The notes: generated by a model from the sequence alone, not told the origin. A DNA stretch of 64,000 bases from Ignavibacterium sp. (GCA_032027145.1 JAVSMP010000001.1:2981116-3045115); one strand, 5' to 3'; counted from the first letter of the stretch, positions 42,760 through 54,000 are shown. Translations and numbers: made by a program.

Positions 42760-43628
42760 TTTCTCGCCCGCCTTCTGAAAAACTGAACCAACGGCTGGAT
42801 GTAATTTGAATCTGTTGTTACTTCAATTTTATCTAACCCGCTTTTAACAAAAACAGAATTTCTGATTTTTTCATTTTCTTTACGCACAGTTGAAATTGTT
42901 TCTCTAACTTTTCTTGAGCTTGTATCAATCCATCTTTCATTACCGGTTTCCGAATCAGTAAGTTTGATCAAACCAATATTCGGAATTTCCTTTTCTCTTT
43001 TATCGTCAAGCACAACACCTATAAGATCATGTTTCCGTCCAACAATTCTGAGAATTTTTTCATATCCTTCATCAATAAAATCTGATATAAGAAATGCAAT
43101 TGATTTTTTCTTTATTGCATTGTGCATAAATTCTAATGCGCCGCGAAGATTAGTTGATTTACCTTCCGGTTCAAATGATAATACTTCACGAATAATTCTT
43201 AATACGTGTTTTCTACCTTTTCTTGGAGGAACAAATTTTTCGATCTTATCGGTAAATAAAATCAAACCGACTTTATCATTGTTCTTTAAAGCAGAAAAGG
43301 CAAGAATAGCACTAAGTTCTGCGGCGATCCGCTGTTTAGTTTTACTAACAGAGCCAAACATCAAAGAACCGCTAAGATCAACCATAAGAATAACAGTAAG
43401 TTCACGCTCTTCTTCAAATATTTTAATGTATGGATGCCCAAACCGTGCAGTTACATTCCAATCAATATTTCTTATATCATCACCAAACTGATATTCGCGG
43501 ACTTCAGAAAATTCCATTCCACGCCCTTTGAAAACAGAATGGTATTCACCTGAAAAAACCTGATTGACCAGCCCTTTGGTTCTTATTTCGATTTGTCTGA
43601 CTTGTTTTACTAAATCTTTAGTAAGCAT
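42753..43628 (-). CDS. DUF58 domain-containing protein
   Basis: A 291-residue protein. DUF58 signature: GRGMEFSEVREYQFGDDIRNIDWNVTAR near residue 35. A VWA-like core follows with MVDLSGSLMFG and SIAFLISDFIDEG. These proteins are almost always paired with MoxR ATPases, as here. Cytoplasmic; probably acts with MoxR in assembling Bat proteins. Confidence 0.9.
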   Translation of the reverse strand: MLTKDLVKQVRQIEIRTKGLVNQVFSGEYHSVFKGRGMEFSEVREYQFGDDIRNIDWNVTARFGHPYIKIFEEERELTVILMVDLSGSLMFGSVSKTKQRIAAELSAILAFSALKNNDKVGLILFTDKIEKFVPPRKGRKHVLRIIREVLSFEPEGKSTNLRGALEFMHNAIKKKSIAFLISDFIDEGYEKILRIVGRKHDLIGVVLDDKREKEIPNIGLIKLTDSETGNERWIDTSSRKVRETISTVRKENEKIRNSVFVKSGLDKIEVTTDSNYIQPLVQFFRRRARKW

Positions 43629-43713
43629 TACTGATCTTTATAAACTCATTAAAAAATATTTCGGTTAAATAATCAATTGCCGTCAATTAAAAGAGACGAA
43701 GTTTAATGATTAT

Positions 43714-44697
43714 TTAAGGGACAACAACCTTATTCAGGATATCCTGAATAACATTTTCACTTGTAATTTCCTCAGCTTCTGCTTCATAAGTAACAGCAAT
43801 ACGATGTCTGAGAACATCAAAACAAATTGCTCTGACATCTTCAGGAATAACATAACCTCTTCGTCTGATAAATGCCATTGCTTTAGCACCAACTGCAAGA
43901 TTAATTGTAGCACGCGGTGATGCTCCGTAGCTAATAAGATCTGAAAGATTATTTAACCCGAATTGTTTGGGATTACGTGTAGCAAATACAATATCAAGGA
44001 TATATTTTTCAATTTTTTCATCAAGATAAACTTCATTAAGTAAATGTCTTGCTCTCAGAATTACATCCGGAGAGATAACCGGATTAATTACTGTTTCAAC
44101 CATTGCCATATTCTGACGCATAATTGAGAGTTCTTCCGCTCTTTCAGGATAAGTAATTTTTATTTTGAGCATAAACCTGTCAACCTGTGCTTCGGGCAAA
44201 GGATATGTTCCTTCCTGCTCAATTGGATTTTGTGTTGCAAGAACTAAAAATGGTTCATCTAATTTAAAAGTAGTTTCACCAATCGTAACTTGTCTTTCCT
44301 GCATCGCTTCAAGAAGAGCACTCTGAACTTTTGCCGGTGCTCGGTTAATTTCATCAGCAAGAATAAAATTAGAAAAGATAGGACCTTTACGAATTAGAAA
44401 ATTTCCGTCACGTTGATTATAAATCTGAGTCCCGATTAAATCGGCAGGCAGTAGATCAGGTGTAAACTGAATTCTCTGAAACTTAGCTTTCATTACCTGT
44501 GCAAGAGTTTTTATCGCTAAAGTTTTAGCAAGACCAGGAACTCCTTCCAGCAAAACATGTCCGTTACCCAGAAGTCCAATAACAAGTCTTTCAACCATAG
44601 CTTTTTGTCCAACTATTACCTTACTGATTTCACTCATTAGTATATCAATAAAAGCGCTTTCCTGCTTTATCTTTTCATTTAATGCAACAATATCCAA
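43714..44697 (-). CDS. MoxR family AAA+ ATPase
   Basis: A 327-residue AAA+ ATPase, first gene of the aerotolerance operon. Walker A-like GHVLLEGVPGLAKTLAIKTLA (GxPGxxKT near residue 56), Walker B FILADEINRAPAKVQSALLEAM, sensor-1 ATQNPIEQEGTYPLPEAQVDRF. A chaperone-like ATPase paired with VWA partners. It is 85 bp from the DUF58 gene and about 160 bp from the terminator upstream, where its promoter should lie. Confidence 0.93.
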   Translation of the reverse strand: MDIVALNEKIKQESAFIDILMSEISKVIVGQKAMVERLVIGLLGNGHVLLEGVPGLAKTLAIKTLAQVMKAKFQRIQFTPDLLPADLIGTQIYNQRDGNFLIRKGPIFSNFILADEINRAPAKVQSALLEAMQERQVTIGETTFKLDEPFLVLATQNPIEQEGTYPLPEAQVDRFMLKIKITYPERAEELSIMRQNMAMVETVINPVISPDVILRARHLLNEVYLDEKIEKYILDIVFATRNPKQFGLNNLSDLISYGASPRATINLAVGAKAMAFIRRRGYVIPEDVRAICFDVLRHRIAVTYEAEAEEITSENVIQDILNKVVVP

Positions 44698-44810
44698 AAG
44701 GTTACCTCATTATTTGTTAATTATTTTAAACTTGAATTTATTTACGATTAGACGCTGGCAAACTTATAAATGTTGCGTTTTTTTTACAAGAATTTACCTT
44801 GCTTTAAAAT

Positions 44811-44836
44811 AAAAAAGGACGGCTTTAAACCGTCCC
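44811..44836 (-). terminator. intrinsic terminator after the type IX cargo gene
   Basis: On the minus strand GGACGG (44835-44830) pairs with CCGTCC (44822-44817) around a 7-nt loop, followed by TTTTTTATTT. It ends the 44860-46689 gene and isolates the moxR operon. Confidence 0.85.
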
Positions 44837-44859
44837 TTTTAATAATCCTGATTGAAAAA

Positions 44860-46689
44860 TTATTTGATAAGTATCATCTTTTTTGTAGATGTGAAAGCAG
44901 GTGTCTCAATTCTGTAAAAATAAACTCCGCTTGATAACTTACTTGCGTTAAAATCAACCTCATGATTACCTGCAGTCATTTCTCCATTTATCAGAGTAGC
45001 GACTTCCTGTCCGATGCTGTTGAACACTTTTAAGCTTACATTTGTTTGCTCAGGAATACTGAATCTGACAGCAGTACTCGGGTTAAATGGATTTGGATAG
45101 TTTTGTTCTAAAGAATATTCTGTTGCTACACCAGGTAATTCTGAAACACTGCTAACCAGATGTTCGCCATCAAAATAAACATTACTCGAATAATTTGATA
45201 CTAAACCAGTATAAAGTAAAGCTGAAGATTTTGTACCTGATGGATTATAAACTGCAACAACAGGTGCATTGTAAATTGAAGAAGTAAACTCATTTACTTT
45301 ATAATTCCTAACACCTAAACTACCTGGTCGACCTCTTCTAACTACAATCGTATCTCCTGAACCTAATTGGTAAGCACCAACAATAAAATCATTTGATGTT
45401 GAATTACTATCTGATGAAATTGCAACGAATTTTACATTACTCTCACTTAATAAACTTAAATAGTTATAAGTTGACCAGCTACTTCCTCCATTATCACTAT
45501 ATATGTATCTAGCAACATTATTTTCGATAACGGCAATAACTGCCAGTTTAGGTAGTGAACCAGCGTTCTGAACAATTGTAATACTTGGTTTTAAATATTC
45601 ATTGTCAGTTCCTGTTGTAAGTGTGTAGCGGTGAAAACCTGTTGATAAAGTCCAAGGAGTTGCTATAACTCTTAATTGTGACTTTATACCACCAGAAAAT
45701 CTTCTCTCAACAGCAATATATAAAGAATCTATTGAACCTTTTTTAAAATCAGCTACAGGAAAAAAATCACTCCATGTCGGATAATTGTCATTAATATTTA
45801 CTTTTGTAAAGTCTGAACCCCAATTAACAGTTTTACCTATTACCAGTGATTGACTTTTTGAATCACTATTAGAATACTCACCACAAACAACTCCGAAGTA
45901 TGTTGCTGACGTCCAGTATTGCCCATCACTAACCGCAGAAGGATAAAGTAATTTATTACCTGCATCAGGGCTAAGAATAGTTGATCCACCAGTCCAATTA
46001 GCACCGTCACTACGTACAGAAACAAATCCTATGCTAGCATCATTAAAATTAGAATTTTCTGATCTTGAATAGAACACCAAAATTGTTGATGAATCCGGAT
46101 TACTAATTCTATTTTCGACTAATATTGAAACCTGTCCAAAGTATCGTGTTGAACTGCTAATACTAGAAACAGTACTCCAACTTGATCCACCATCTGTTGA
46201 TTTGACAATTTGAATGTATCCATTAATTCCTGTTACTGGTCTTCGGATAAAAGCAGCGTAAAGCCTGCCATCTTCACCAGTTTTCATATCTATTCTTCTG
46301 TGGTCGGTACCGGTAGAACCAATATCGCCGTTATATAACAGCACATCATTTGCAAACCACTTTGGTTGATAAAATGCACCTTTGGATTCTTCTAATGGAA
46401 AATCACGATCATCAGAATTTGGTTTAGATATCTGATCTTTATAGAGCTCATTTAATTTAGTTCTTAAAAGATTTTCTTTGTTTTGATTGCCTGTTTCAAT
46501 TGCTTCTTTCAGTTCATTTTCAAGCCGGGCATTTTCAGAAACATCAACTATATTTGAAGAAGGATACTGTTTTTCAATTTCCGTCCCCGAATATTTTTGA
46601 AATTTCATCTGTCCATCTTGTGCAAAGCTGGTAATCGAAATAAAGGTAAAAACAAAAAAAAGTGAAAGTAAAGTTAAGTATTTGTTCAT
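44860..46689 (-). CDS. secreted sialidase-fold-like protein with type IX sorting domain
   Basis: A 609-residue exported protein. Signal peptide 1-23. After a charged segment, residues about 120-500 contain BNR-like Asp-box repeats (KSTDGGSSWSTV; YSDNGGSSWSTY), as in sialidase-type propellers, but no clear catalytic site of a true sialidase was seen. A C-terminal sorting domain ends the protein (YPNPFNPSTAVRFSIPEQTN..GVYFYRIETP..KKMILIK). Probably a surface protein. Confidence 0.85.
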   Translation of the reverse strand: MNKYLTLLSLFFVFTFISITSFAQDGQMKFQKYSGTEIEKQYPSSNIVDVSENARLENELKEAIETGNQNKENLLRTKLNELYKDQISKPNSDDRDFPLEESKGAFYQPKWFANDVLLYNGDIGSTGTDHRRIDMKTGEDGRLYAAFIRRPVTGINGYIQIVKSTDGGSSWSTVSSISSSTRYFGQVSILVENRISNPDSSTILVFYSRSENSNFNDASIGFVSVRSDGANWTGGSTILSPDAGNKLLYPSAVSDGQYWTSATYFGVVCGEYSNSDSKSQSLVIGKTVNWGSDFTKVNINDNYPTWSDFFPVADFKKGSIDSLYIAVERRFSGGIKSQLRVIATPWTLSTGFHRYTLTTGTDNEYLKPSITIVQNAGSLPKLAVIAVIENNVARYIYSDNGGSSWSTYNYLSLLSESNVKFVAISSDSNSTSNDFIVGAYQLGSGDTIVVRRGRPGSLGVRNYKVNEFTSSIYNAPVVAVYNPSGTKSSALLYTGLVSNYSSNVYFDGEHLVSSVSELPGVATEYSLEQNYPNPFNPSTAVRFSIPEQTNVSLKVFNSIGQEVATLINGEMTAGNHEVDFNASKLSSGVYFYRIETPAFTSTKKMILIK

Positions 46690-46741
46690 AATACAATCCT
46701 TAATTAATGAATTAATAAATTAGTTAGTTAGTTTGTTGCTA

Positions 46742-47017
46742 TTAGTCTATATCAGAATTATTTGTATTCCGGAAAAGATTTGCAATTTCCGGTTTAACCT
46801 CATTCCAAGCAGTTTTCAATTAAGATTTTAAAGAATAATATAAATCCCAATCTTTATTCTGTTCAGATTGTTTAATCTTTTGTTGTAAAGATTGAATAAG
46901 TTCAGGAACTTCAAATTGAAAATTTTGACTTAAAAGTTGATCACCCTGTACGAAAATAATTTGGGGTAAAAATACTATAAAGCAGAAAACAAAAAGAGAA
47001 AAAGTATTTTTTTTCAC
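46742..47017 (-). pseudogene. small secreted protein gene with an in-frame stop
   Basis: From GTG at 47017 it reads a signal peptide (NTFSLFVFCFIVFLPQIIF) and LLSQNFQFEVPELIQSLQQK up to TAA at 46822-46820 (65 residues). Reading on in the same frame gives LKTAWNEVKPEIANLFRNTN..SDID and a second stop at 46744-46742, about 91 residues in all. The second part still looks coding, so the first stop may be a recent nonsense change; alternatively the 65-residue form is the real product. Confidence 0.5.
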
Positions 47018-47161
47018 TATGCACCCTTTGATTTATGAAACAGATATATTTGCTTGATAGGTTATTAATTTTTCGAATTAGTTATACAATTAATAGCCAT
47101 TTTATTTTAAAAAATCAAAAATAATTGCCAACTTTTTTATAAATTAAATGATGTATGCAAA

Positions 47162-49000
47162 ATGATTACTATCGTGAAAAATCATCTGATATTAATTGAT
47201 ATAATGCATCTCATAGTTATTCTATTGCTCTTCAGTGCATTATGTTCGCCAATATTATGCCAAAATAAAAAGTATGCTATAGTTTCAAACAATGGATTAA
47301 ATGGAAAATCTGACCGAAACAAAATTGAATTTCTTACAACTTTACTTAAAAAAGAAAGCAGTACTAATGGTATTATTATCTTGGGAGATGTAGTCTCAAC
47401 GCATTCTTTGGATGATCTTGGAGAGTTCCAGTCCTTTATTTCTGAAAATAATTTTAATATAAAAATAATTCCCGGTTACAATGATTACTCAAGTAATATT
47501 CTTAGTCCTTATCTGATCAAACAGGAATTAAATGAACAATTCTTTTTAGTTAAAGATCAGAACAGCATTTTATTAGGTTATAGTTCAGTTATTCCATTTA
47601 TTAAAAGTGCCGGATATATTGATATTGAGACGCTTAATTATTTAAATGAAGAGTGCAAATCAATTAAAGATAAATTGATATACTCTTTTTCAAATCTACC
47701 TTTAAGTAAAGTAATCAATAAAGCTTCACTAATTAAAGAAATCGGGAACAATAAAATTATCCACTTCTATCCGGAGGAAAATAAATTTGTTGTTAAGAAT
47801 GATTTTGTACTTGAAATAGGATTTCCCGGAGCAGATAAAAACAATAAACCGATCTATCATCTTGTTGAAAACAAAAATGATTCAATCTTTGTAATAAAAA
47901 AGTATTTTGAAAATGAAAACACAGAACTTCAGTTTTCAGAATCATTAAATAAGTTAAAGATTTTACCCAAGCAAATTACAGAAACCAAGAATATTAACCC
48001 TTTCATTAAAGTGATTACCAAGGTTGATTATAGTTCAACTTCTACAACTAAAGTTAACATTGCTGAAAACAGGATTTATGTAACAATTGATAACGGGTTA
48101 GTTTATCTTATAGACTTTAATGGAAAGGAGAAATTTGTTTCTGAAATATTTGGTGATATTAAAACAAACCCAGTTCTCTATAGAGATTTGTTTCTTGCTG
48201 CAACAGTTGGCGGAGATCTTTATTCACTAAATTCAAACAACGGCGAGGTTATTCAGGTTGCAGGTATTGGTGAAAATATAACATCTGATTTATCGATAAT
48301 TGATTTAGATAAAACAGTTAAAAGTGTTGTATTCGGCACAGCAAAAGGAAATATACTTTCTTATGATGCTTTCACATTTGAAATTTTATGGAATAAAAAA
48401 TTGTCTGATAAAGCAATTATATCAAAAGCAGTATATGAAAATGATAAAATAATTTTTATTGATGCTTCATATTCTGTTTATTGTGTTAATTCAAAATCGG
48501 GAGTATTAATCTGGAAGTATGTGCAAAAATCATCTGATAATATTGCTTATGATTTTCCGTTAATTATTTCATCTAAGGTTTTCGTTTTGTCGCCTGAAGG
48601 AAATGTTATTGCGCTTGATTTGCTGCAAGGTAAAATAGTATGGTCTGCTGATATAAAAACTGATATTAAAAAATTATATATAAATAAAACCAAATCACAT
48701 ATTTTTGCTCTTAACAGTTCGGGGAAGATTTTTGCAGTTTCAACAAATGATGGAAAAGTTGATTACAGCATTGAGTTAAACAAATCCGGTATATTTTCGT
48801 TTGAGATTATTGAATCAGATTATGATGTTATTATCGGTTTGTCTGATGGATCAATTTTCAGAATTTCTGGCAATAAAAATATTAAACAAATTATTGAACC
48901 GGCATTTACACCAATAACAGGTTTGGCACATCTTAACCAGAATCAGATAGTTGTTAAAACCCTCGACGGTAAACTTAGTATCATAAAAATAATTGAATAA
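47162..49000 (+). CDS. PQQ-like beta-propeller fused to a degenerate metallophosphoesterase domain
   Basis: A 612-residue exported protein. An N-terminal signal or anchor (LIVILLLFSALCSPILC) is followed by a phosphoesterase-like fold (residues about 35-230) in which IIILGDVVSTH keeps the GD motif, but the first DxH has become SNNGLNG and GNHD has become GYNDYS. Metal binding is thus doubtful. Residues about 270-612 form a PQQ-type propeller (VYLIDFNGKEKF; LYSLNSNNGEVIQ; YCVNSKSGVLIWKY; VIALDLLQGKIVWSA). The start could be the second Met (47204). Role unknown, perhaps envelope assembly or binding. Confidence 0.8.
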   Translation: MITIVKNHLILIDIMHLIVILLLFSALCSPILCQNKKYAIVSNNGLNGKSDRNKIEFLTTLLKKESSTNGIIILGDVVSTHSLDDLGEFQSFISENNFNIKIIPGYNDYSSNILSPYLIKQELNEQFFLVKDQNSILLGYSSVIPFIKSAGYIDIETLNYLNEECKSIKDKLIYSFSNLPLSKVINKASLIKEIGNNKIIHFYPEENKFVVKNDFVLEIGFPGADKNNKPIYHLVENKNDSIFVIKKYFENENTELQFSESLNKLKILPKQITETKNINPFIKVITKVDYSSTSTTKVNIAENRIYVTIDNGLVYLIDFNGKEKFVSEIFGDIKTNPVLYRDLFLAATVGGDLYSLNSNNGEVIQVAGIGENITSDLSIIDLDKTVKSVVFGTAKGNILSYDAFTFEILWNKKLSDKAIISKAVYENDKIIFIDASYSVYCVNSKSGVLIWKYVQKSSDNIAYDFPLIISSKVFVLSPEGNVIALDLLQGKIVWSADIKTDIKKLYINKTKSHIFALNSSGKIFAVSTNDGKVDYSIELNKSGIFSFEIIESDYDVIIGLSDGSIFRISGNKNIKQIIEPAFTPITGLAHLNQNQIVVKTLDGKLSIIKIIE

Positions 49001-49001
49001 T

Positions 49002-49646
49002 ATGAAGTCGCGTTTTAAAGGAATTATTTTTGATGTTGATGGAACACTAACATATACAAATCAACTTATTTTTAATTCATTCAATCATATTACAAAGAAG
49101 TATCTCGGCAAAACTTTTTCAGATGAAGAAATAATTGCTCTGTTTGGACCAACTGAAGATGTTATACTTAAAGAAATGTGCAAAGATGAATACGAATCAG
49201 CCCGTAGAGATTATTACAAATATTACAAAGACAATCATGCCATTGCAAAATTATATGAAGGGATAGAGCCGTTAATTATCGAAATAAAAAATGCAGGGAT
49301 ACTTCTATCAGTCTATACAGGTAAAGGAAGAACATCTGCTTTGATTACACTTGATGAACTTGGTTTAACAAAATACTTCGATATGATAGTAAGCGGAGAT
49401 GACGTTAATGATCATAAACCATCACCGGAGGGAATAATTAATTTTTTACAGGAGTTCAAACTTAATCCGAGCGAAGTACTTATGATTGGAGATGCTCCTT
49501 CTGACATTATTGCTGCTAAAGAAGCCAAGGTCGAAATAGCATCTGTCCTTTGGGATAGTTATGCAGAAGATGAAGTGAGAAAGTTGAATTCAAAAAATCT
49601 TTTCCACTCCGTTGATGAGTTAAGAAATTTTATTTTCAAAAAGTAG
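49002..49646 (+). CDS. HAD-superfamily hydrolase (phosphoglycolate phosphatase-like)
   Basis: About 215 residues. HAD motif I: GIIFDVDGTLTYTNQ (nucleophile Asp); motif II SVYTGKGRTS; motif III/IV HKPSPEGIINF and MIGDAPSDIIAAKEA. The cap domain between motifs I and II is helical (C1 type), as in Gph or beta-phosphoglucomutase. The start is set at ATG 49002 (MKSRFKG), right after the stop of the previous gene; an earlier in-frame TTG is less likely. Confidence 0.88.
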   Translation: MKSRFKGIIFDVDGTLTYTNQLIFNSFNHITKKYLGKTFSDEEIIALFGPTEDVILKEMCKDEYESARRDYYKYYKDNHAIAKLYEGIEPLIIEIKNAGILLSVYTGKGRTSALITLDELGLTKYFDMIVSGDDVNDHKPSPEGIINFLQEFKLNPSEVLMIGDAPSDIIAAKEAKVEIASVLWDSYAEDEVRKLNSKNLFHSVDELRNFIFKK

Positions 49647-49668
49647 GGAACGGTCTTCCGACCGTTCC
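49647..49668 (+). terminator. hairpin after the HAD gene
   Basis: GGAACGGTC (49647-49655) and GACCGTTCC (49660-49668) form a perfect 9-bp stem with loop TTCC, directly after the TAG stop. The downstream T run is short (GATTTT). It lies between convergent genes and may serve both. Confidence 0.65.
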
Positions 49669-49683
49669 GATGATTTTAACAGG

Positions 49684-51039
49684 TTAAAACTTAAACGGAT
49701 AAATAAATGATACTCTTGGCTCAATTCGCTTCTGTGGTTCAAATCCAATAATTTTATCATCTCCGCCTCTGATTGGAGTATAAGTCCAGCTATAAACAAT
49801 GGATATCAGTAAATACTCAACCGGTTTGTATCCCACTTCGGTAAACAAATAAGAACGATCATCAAGAGTAAAAAGATCTTTTTCATTTTGAATATTTATT
49901 TTATCGTAACCTGCCCGTAATACAAAAGGAACTCCTTCCGGTTCAATTGCACTTCTCAGATTCATAATACCGCTTTTAGGTTCTTTATCCAGGCGCTGAT
50001 AGCCGCCATAAATATCAAACAAGCCTAAAATTCTTATCAGCAAGTTTCCGTAAAATCCATTTTGATTTTCAGTTATACTGTTTAGTGCTAGTGCTTTGCT
50101 TGTAAATGTTCCTTTTGCAGAATCAACTTTAAATCTTTCTATTTCGTGTAGAGAATTAAAATATGCAGGTATATACTTACCATTATTAAATCTTCTTTCT
50201 AATTTTGCATTAACATTAACAAGAGTACTAAGATTAAAATCAAACATAACACCTGCTGCAACACCGCTGCCAAATCCAGATATTTTTGAATAATCTGCAT
50301 ATAAAGTAATTTCAGTAACGCTTGAGTTAAGCAGTGGAAGCCCAATATCAAATCCAAGCACACTTACAGCCCCCTTATCTTCGGTAATGTCAAACTTCTT
50401 CAACGAATTATTGTAGGTGCCATTTATTATTCCTGCATCTTTATTTAAATCCGAAACGAAAGAAACTCCTGTTTCAAGATTACCTATAATTGGAATATCT
50501 GCTGCAGAAGTAAACTGCAATGGTCTTATGTAACCTCTTATTCCAAATACTCCGGCTGGAGAGAACGAACCCATAATTGATTCGAAACCAAACTTTCCGA
50601 AATCAATATCAGCAACTAATCCAATCCTTCTGTTATCAAAAGTCGGACTGTTATTGTAATACTGCATAATACTACCGTGTCCCAAAGTATAGTAATCAAG
50701 CGCACCGATTTTAATAAAAACTGGATCGTTCTTAATTCCATATCTTATATAACGGATAATACTAAGATAATCTGATGTTTCGTTAAAATTTTCTTTTCTC
50801 AACTTCCCTTCCGAATCAAAGTCCAGATTAAGATCCAAACCGATACCAAAGTCAGAAAAAGAAATCTCAGGTCTGAATGCAATCCGGTAATGAGGTTTTC
50901 CATCAATCCAGGTAATACCTAAACCGCTATTAATAAAACCTTCATCCGGTTTTGGATAATTATCCCACTGAGCATTAGATTGAACAGAGAGTATTAACAT
51001 TAATAATAACAGCAATGTTGATTTCATATATTTCTCCAT
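49684..51039 (-). CDS. outer-membrane beta-barrel protein (hypothetical)
   Basis: A 451-residue protein with a signal peptide (STLLLLLMLILSVQSNAQ) and many amphipathic strands (YRIAFRPEISFSDFGIGLDL; FGIRGYIRPLQF; YADYSKISGFGSG). It ends VSFIYPFKF with a terminal Phe, usual for BAM-inserted barrels. No family recognised; it might be a porin or a type IX-linked channel. It follows the C25 peptidase by 17 bp, so the two are likely co-expressed. The true start may be the second Met (51027). Confidence 0.75.
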   Translation of the reverse strand: MEKYMKSTLLLLLMLILSVQSNAQWDNYPKPDEGFINSGLGITWIDGKPHYRIAFRPEISFSDFGIGLDLNLDFDSEGKLRKENFNETSDYLSIIRYIRYGIKNDPVFIKIGALDYYTLGHGSIMQYYNNSPTFDNRRIGLVADIDFGKFGFESIMGSFSPAGVFGIRGYIRPLQFTSAADIPIIGNLETGVSFVSDLNKDAGIINGTYNNSLKKFDITEDKGAVSVLGFDIGLPLLNSSVTEITLYADYSKISGFGSGVAAGVMFDFNLSTLVNVNAKLERRFNNGKYIPAYFNSLHEIERFKVDSAKGTFTSKALALNSITENQNGFYGNLLIRILGLFDIYGGYQRLDKEPKSGIMNLRSAIEPEGVPFVLRAGYDKINIQNEKDLFTLDDRSYLFTEVGYKPVEYLLISIVYSWTYTPIRGGDDKIIGFEPQKRIEPRVSFIYPFKF

Positions 51040-51056
51040 ACTTTGATAAATTATTT

Positions 51057-54000
51057 CTACCTAACAATAACTAACTTTTGAGTAACTGATTCTACTTTAT
51101 CCTGATTTTTTATAAAAACTTTGTAAATATAAGTACCATTTGCAATAATATCTCCGTCTTCATCCCGTCCATTCCAGAAAATTTTATTAAGATCATAATT
51201 TAATTCTGATGAATTACGAACTATCTCTTTAATCATTCTTCCTGCGATAGTGTAAATTTTTATTTTTATTTCCTGCGGTATCTGGCTTAACCTGAACGTA
51301 AAATATGTTTCATCAGAAAACGGATTAGGATAGTTATAAACCTGATGAAGTTTGGTTTCAGACGAGACAATAAAATATACTTCACTCGAAGCTGAATCAG
51401 CAATGTTACCGCTTAAATCTTTTCCTACTACTCTCAGTAAATAATCACCATCCTCAAGCACAGGTTTGTAATTGACAATAAATTTAGGATTATCCGGACT
51501 TGTTGAATAAGAAATATTATTCTGAGTAACTCCGTAATAAACCGGCATTTCATTAAGGTAAATTTTTATAGCAGTAGTATCTGTGATGAGAATAGGAGAA
51601 TCATCACTGAGTGCAATCTTAATATCCGGTTTGTTAGAAACGAAATCACCATTTAAAACTTCAGTATTATCAAATGTAATTTTAACTGCTGGTGAAATAA
51701 GATCTTTTTGAATAAAAAATGATTTTGTGAAGAAGTTATTGTCCTTAAAATATTCTTTAATCTTGTTATCCGGATCTATAAGAATAAAAAATTTCTTATC
51801 TGTATCTGAACCATAAGGAGTATAATTAACATCAAACTTCAACTTTCCGCCGGCAGATATCGAAACAGAATTAAATTTATAACTTGTATCTAAAGTATTG
51901 TTAGAGTTTAACACATTTACTATTACATCGAAAGAATCTGCTTTAGATTCGCCAACATTATAAACCCAAAAAGTAAGATTAACATTTTCACCAGCAAGCA
52001 CAGTATCTTTATTAATTCCAACAACCTGATAATTTGTTCCTATTTCTGATAAGCCTGTATAATCAATCCCAAGCGATAAAAGTTCTGGTGAAACTCCTTC
52101 AGTATTTGCATTGAAATAAGATTTGATTTTTATTTTTGGATAAATTTCTGAGTCAATGAAATCAAGGTTTGCGCTATTATTTACTAAATTCAAAGCACCA
52201 AGAGAATCAATTTGTAAATCAGACTTTATTCCGTAAACAAAATGTTGGATTGCGCTGCCAGTTTGTATTGTTTGCTCAAATTTAGCTGATTGCCAATCAG
52301 ATGATGGACCAATTTCAACAGTTTCAAGTGTGCCCTCATTTTTAGGAATTACAAAAGTAGTATCAATATAAATAAGTCCATCATATCTTCCTTTTACCTC
52401 TTCTATTACTTCTCCGGGAGCAGCGCCTTTCTTACCAATTAATGCCCATGAACCTCTGAAAGAAATCAGATCAATCTTTGTACTCCCCAGAGTTTTAATA
52501 GCATTTTTTAATGCGGCAGTAATGTTGTTTGCTGCATCATCTGAAACACCCATTGCCACTATCTTCCCTTCAGGAATTGAATCAATTAGTGAAGCTAATG
52601 CTGCCACATTAGCAGGTTGATTAAATAATGAGAACCAGGTTGAAGTATCTACTTCAAAGGTGATATCATCAAAGACAACTATACCTATTCCGGCAAAGAA
52701 TGTGTTAGATAAAAGATTAATTCCATTTTTAGCTATCACACAAGTTTTGCCAGCTTCAAATCCTGCAGAAGTAACAGAAATATTTATTTCTTCAGGTCCG
52801 ATTGATAATGTTTGATTCTCATATTCAAGGTCAGTTGTAACTTGATTTGCAAAAGAAACTGAGTCACGAAGTAAAAAATCAGAATCAATTTTATTATAAA
52901 ATGATTTTATACCAGAATAAGATGAATTTGCATCATCCATTTTATATCTGAGGAAATATCTCCTGTTGTTTTGTAATCCCGATAAATTTAATAGTGTAAA
53001 GAATGAATCAGCTGAGATTACATTTTCGAGTGGACTTAGGAAATCTTCAGTTTCAGATATTTGATATCTGATTTGAAAAGAAACTTCACTATTTAATGAA
53101 GGACTTAGAATTTTTATACTGTTTAATCCAGGATTTTCTATTCTGTGTTTAACAATATCTCTTAGCTCTGTTGAGTAAACATAAAAATGAAATGTAATAT
53201 TATTATCATCTTCATATATTTCATTTACTTCATTATTTGGATCGAGATCAACTGTTAAAATATTTTCTCCGGCTAACCCTTTCGTTAAGATCCAAACTGA
53301 TAAAGTATCTTTGAATCGTGGCAAAGACATTCTGCTGGAAAAACTTTTTTGAATATTACCATTAAAAGAGTGTTTGATACTATAATTAAACAACGAAGTA
53401 TCTTGAATACCGAAATTATTAATAATTACATTCACTTGAACTGAATCAATCGCATCATTTATAAAATTATTATTAAAAACTATATCTGCTTCTGAAATAT
53501 TAAGATTTGGTTTATCCGGAATTTTAATCTTTATTATGGGATCACCTAAGAGGGTGTTTGTTAGCGAAAATAATTTAACAACTGAAGATGTACCAATGTA
53601 GTTAAACATTTTAATTTTTGACAAAAGATGTGCTGCTCCAACTTCTTTATCAGAGCTATTTATAATAGAGCCATAAAAATAAAATGGCAATGTCAATGAA
53701 GTGCTGGTAAACCCTAAGGATGAATTTCCAATATAACCGATTGCCTGACCATCGTTGTTAAATAAAAATCTTTCACCAAATGATAAGATATCAGGTTCTG
53801 CAAATTTATTAGTAGAACACCCAAAATCAGTTATCAGGGGATTACGATTGACTTTGTTTTTTAATTGAGTAGTTTCACTAATACTATTATCCCATGTTGC
53901 AGTACCGCTATGCCCGATATAGGAGATAAAAACTCCTCCTGCATCAATCTTTTCAGAAATTTGTTCCGGCGTATAAGGACCAAAATCTGTCATAGGTTCA

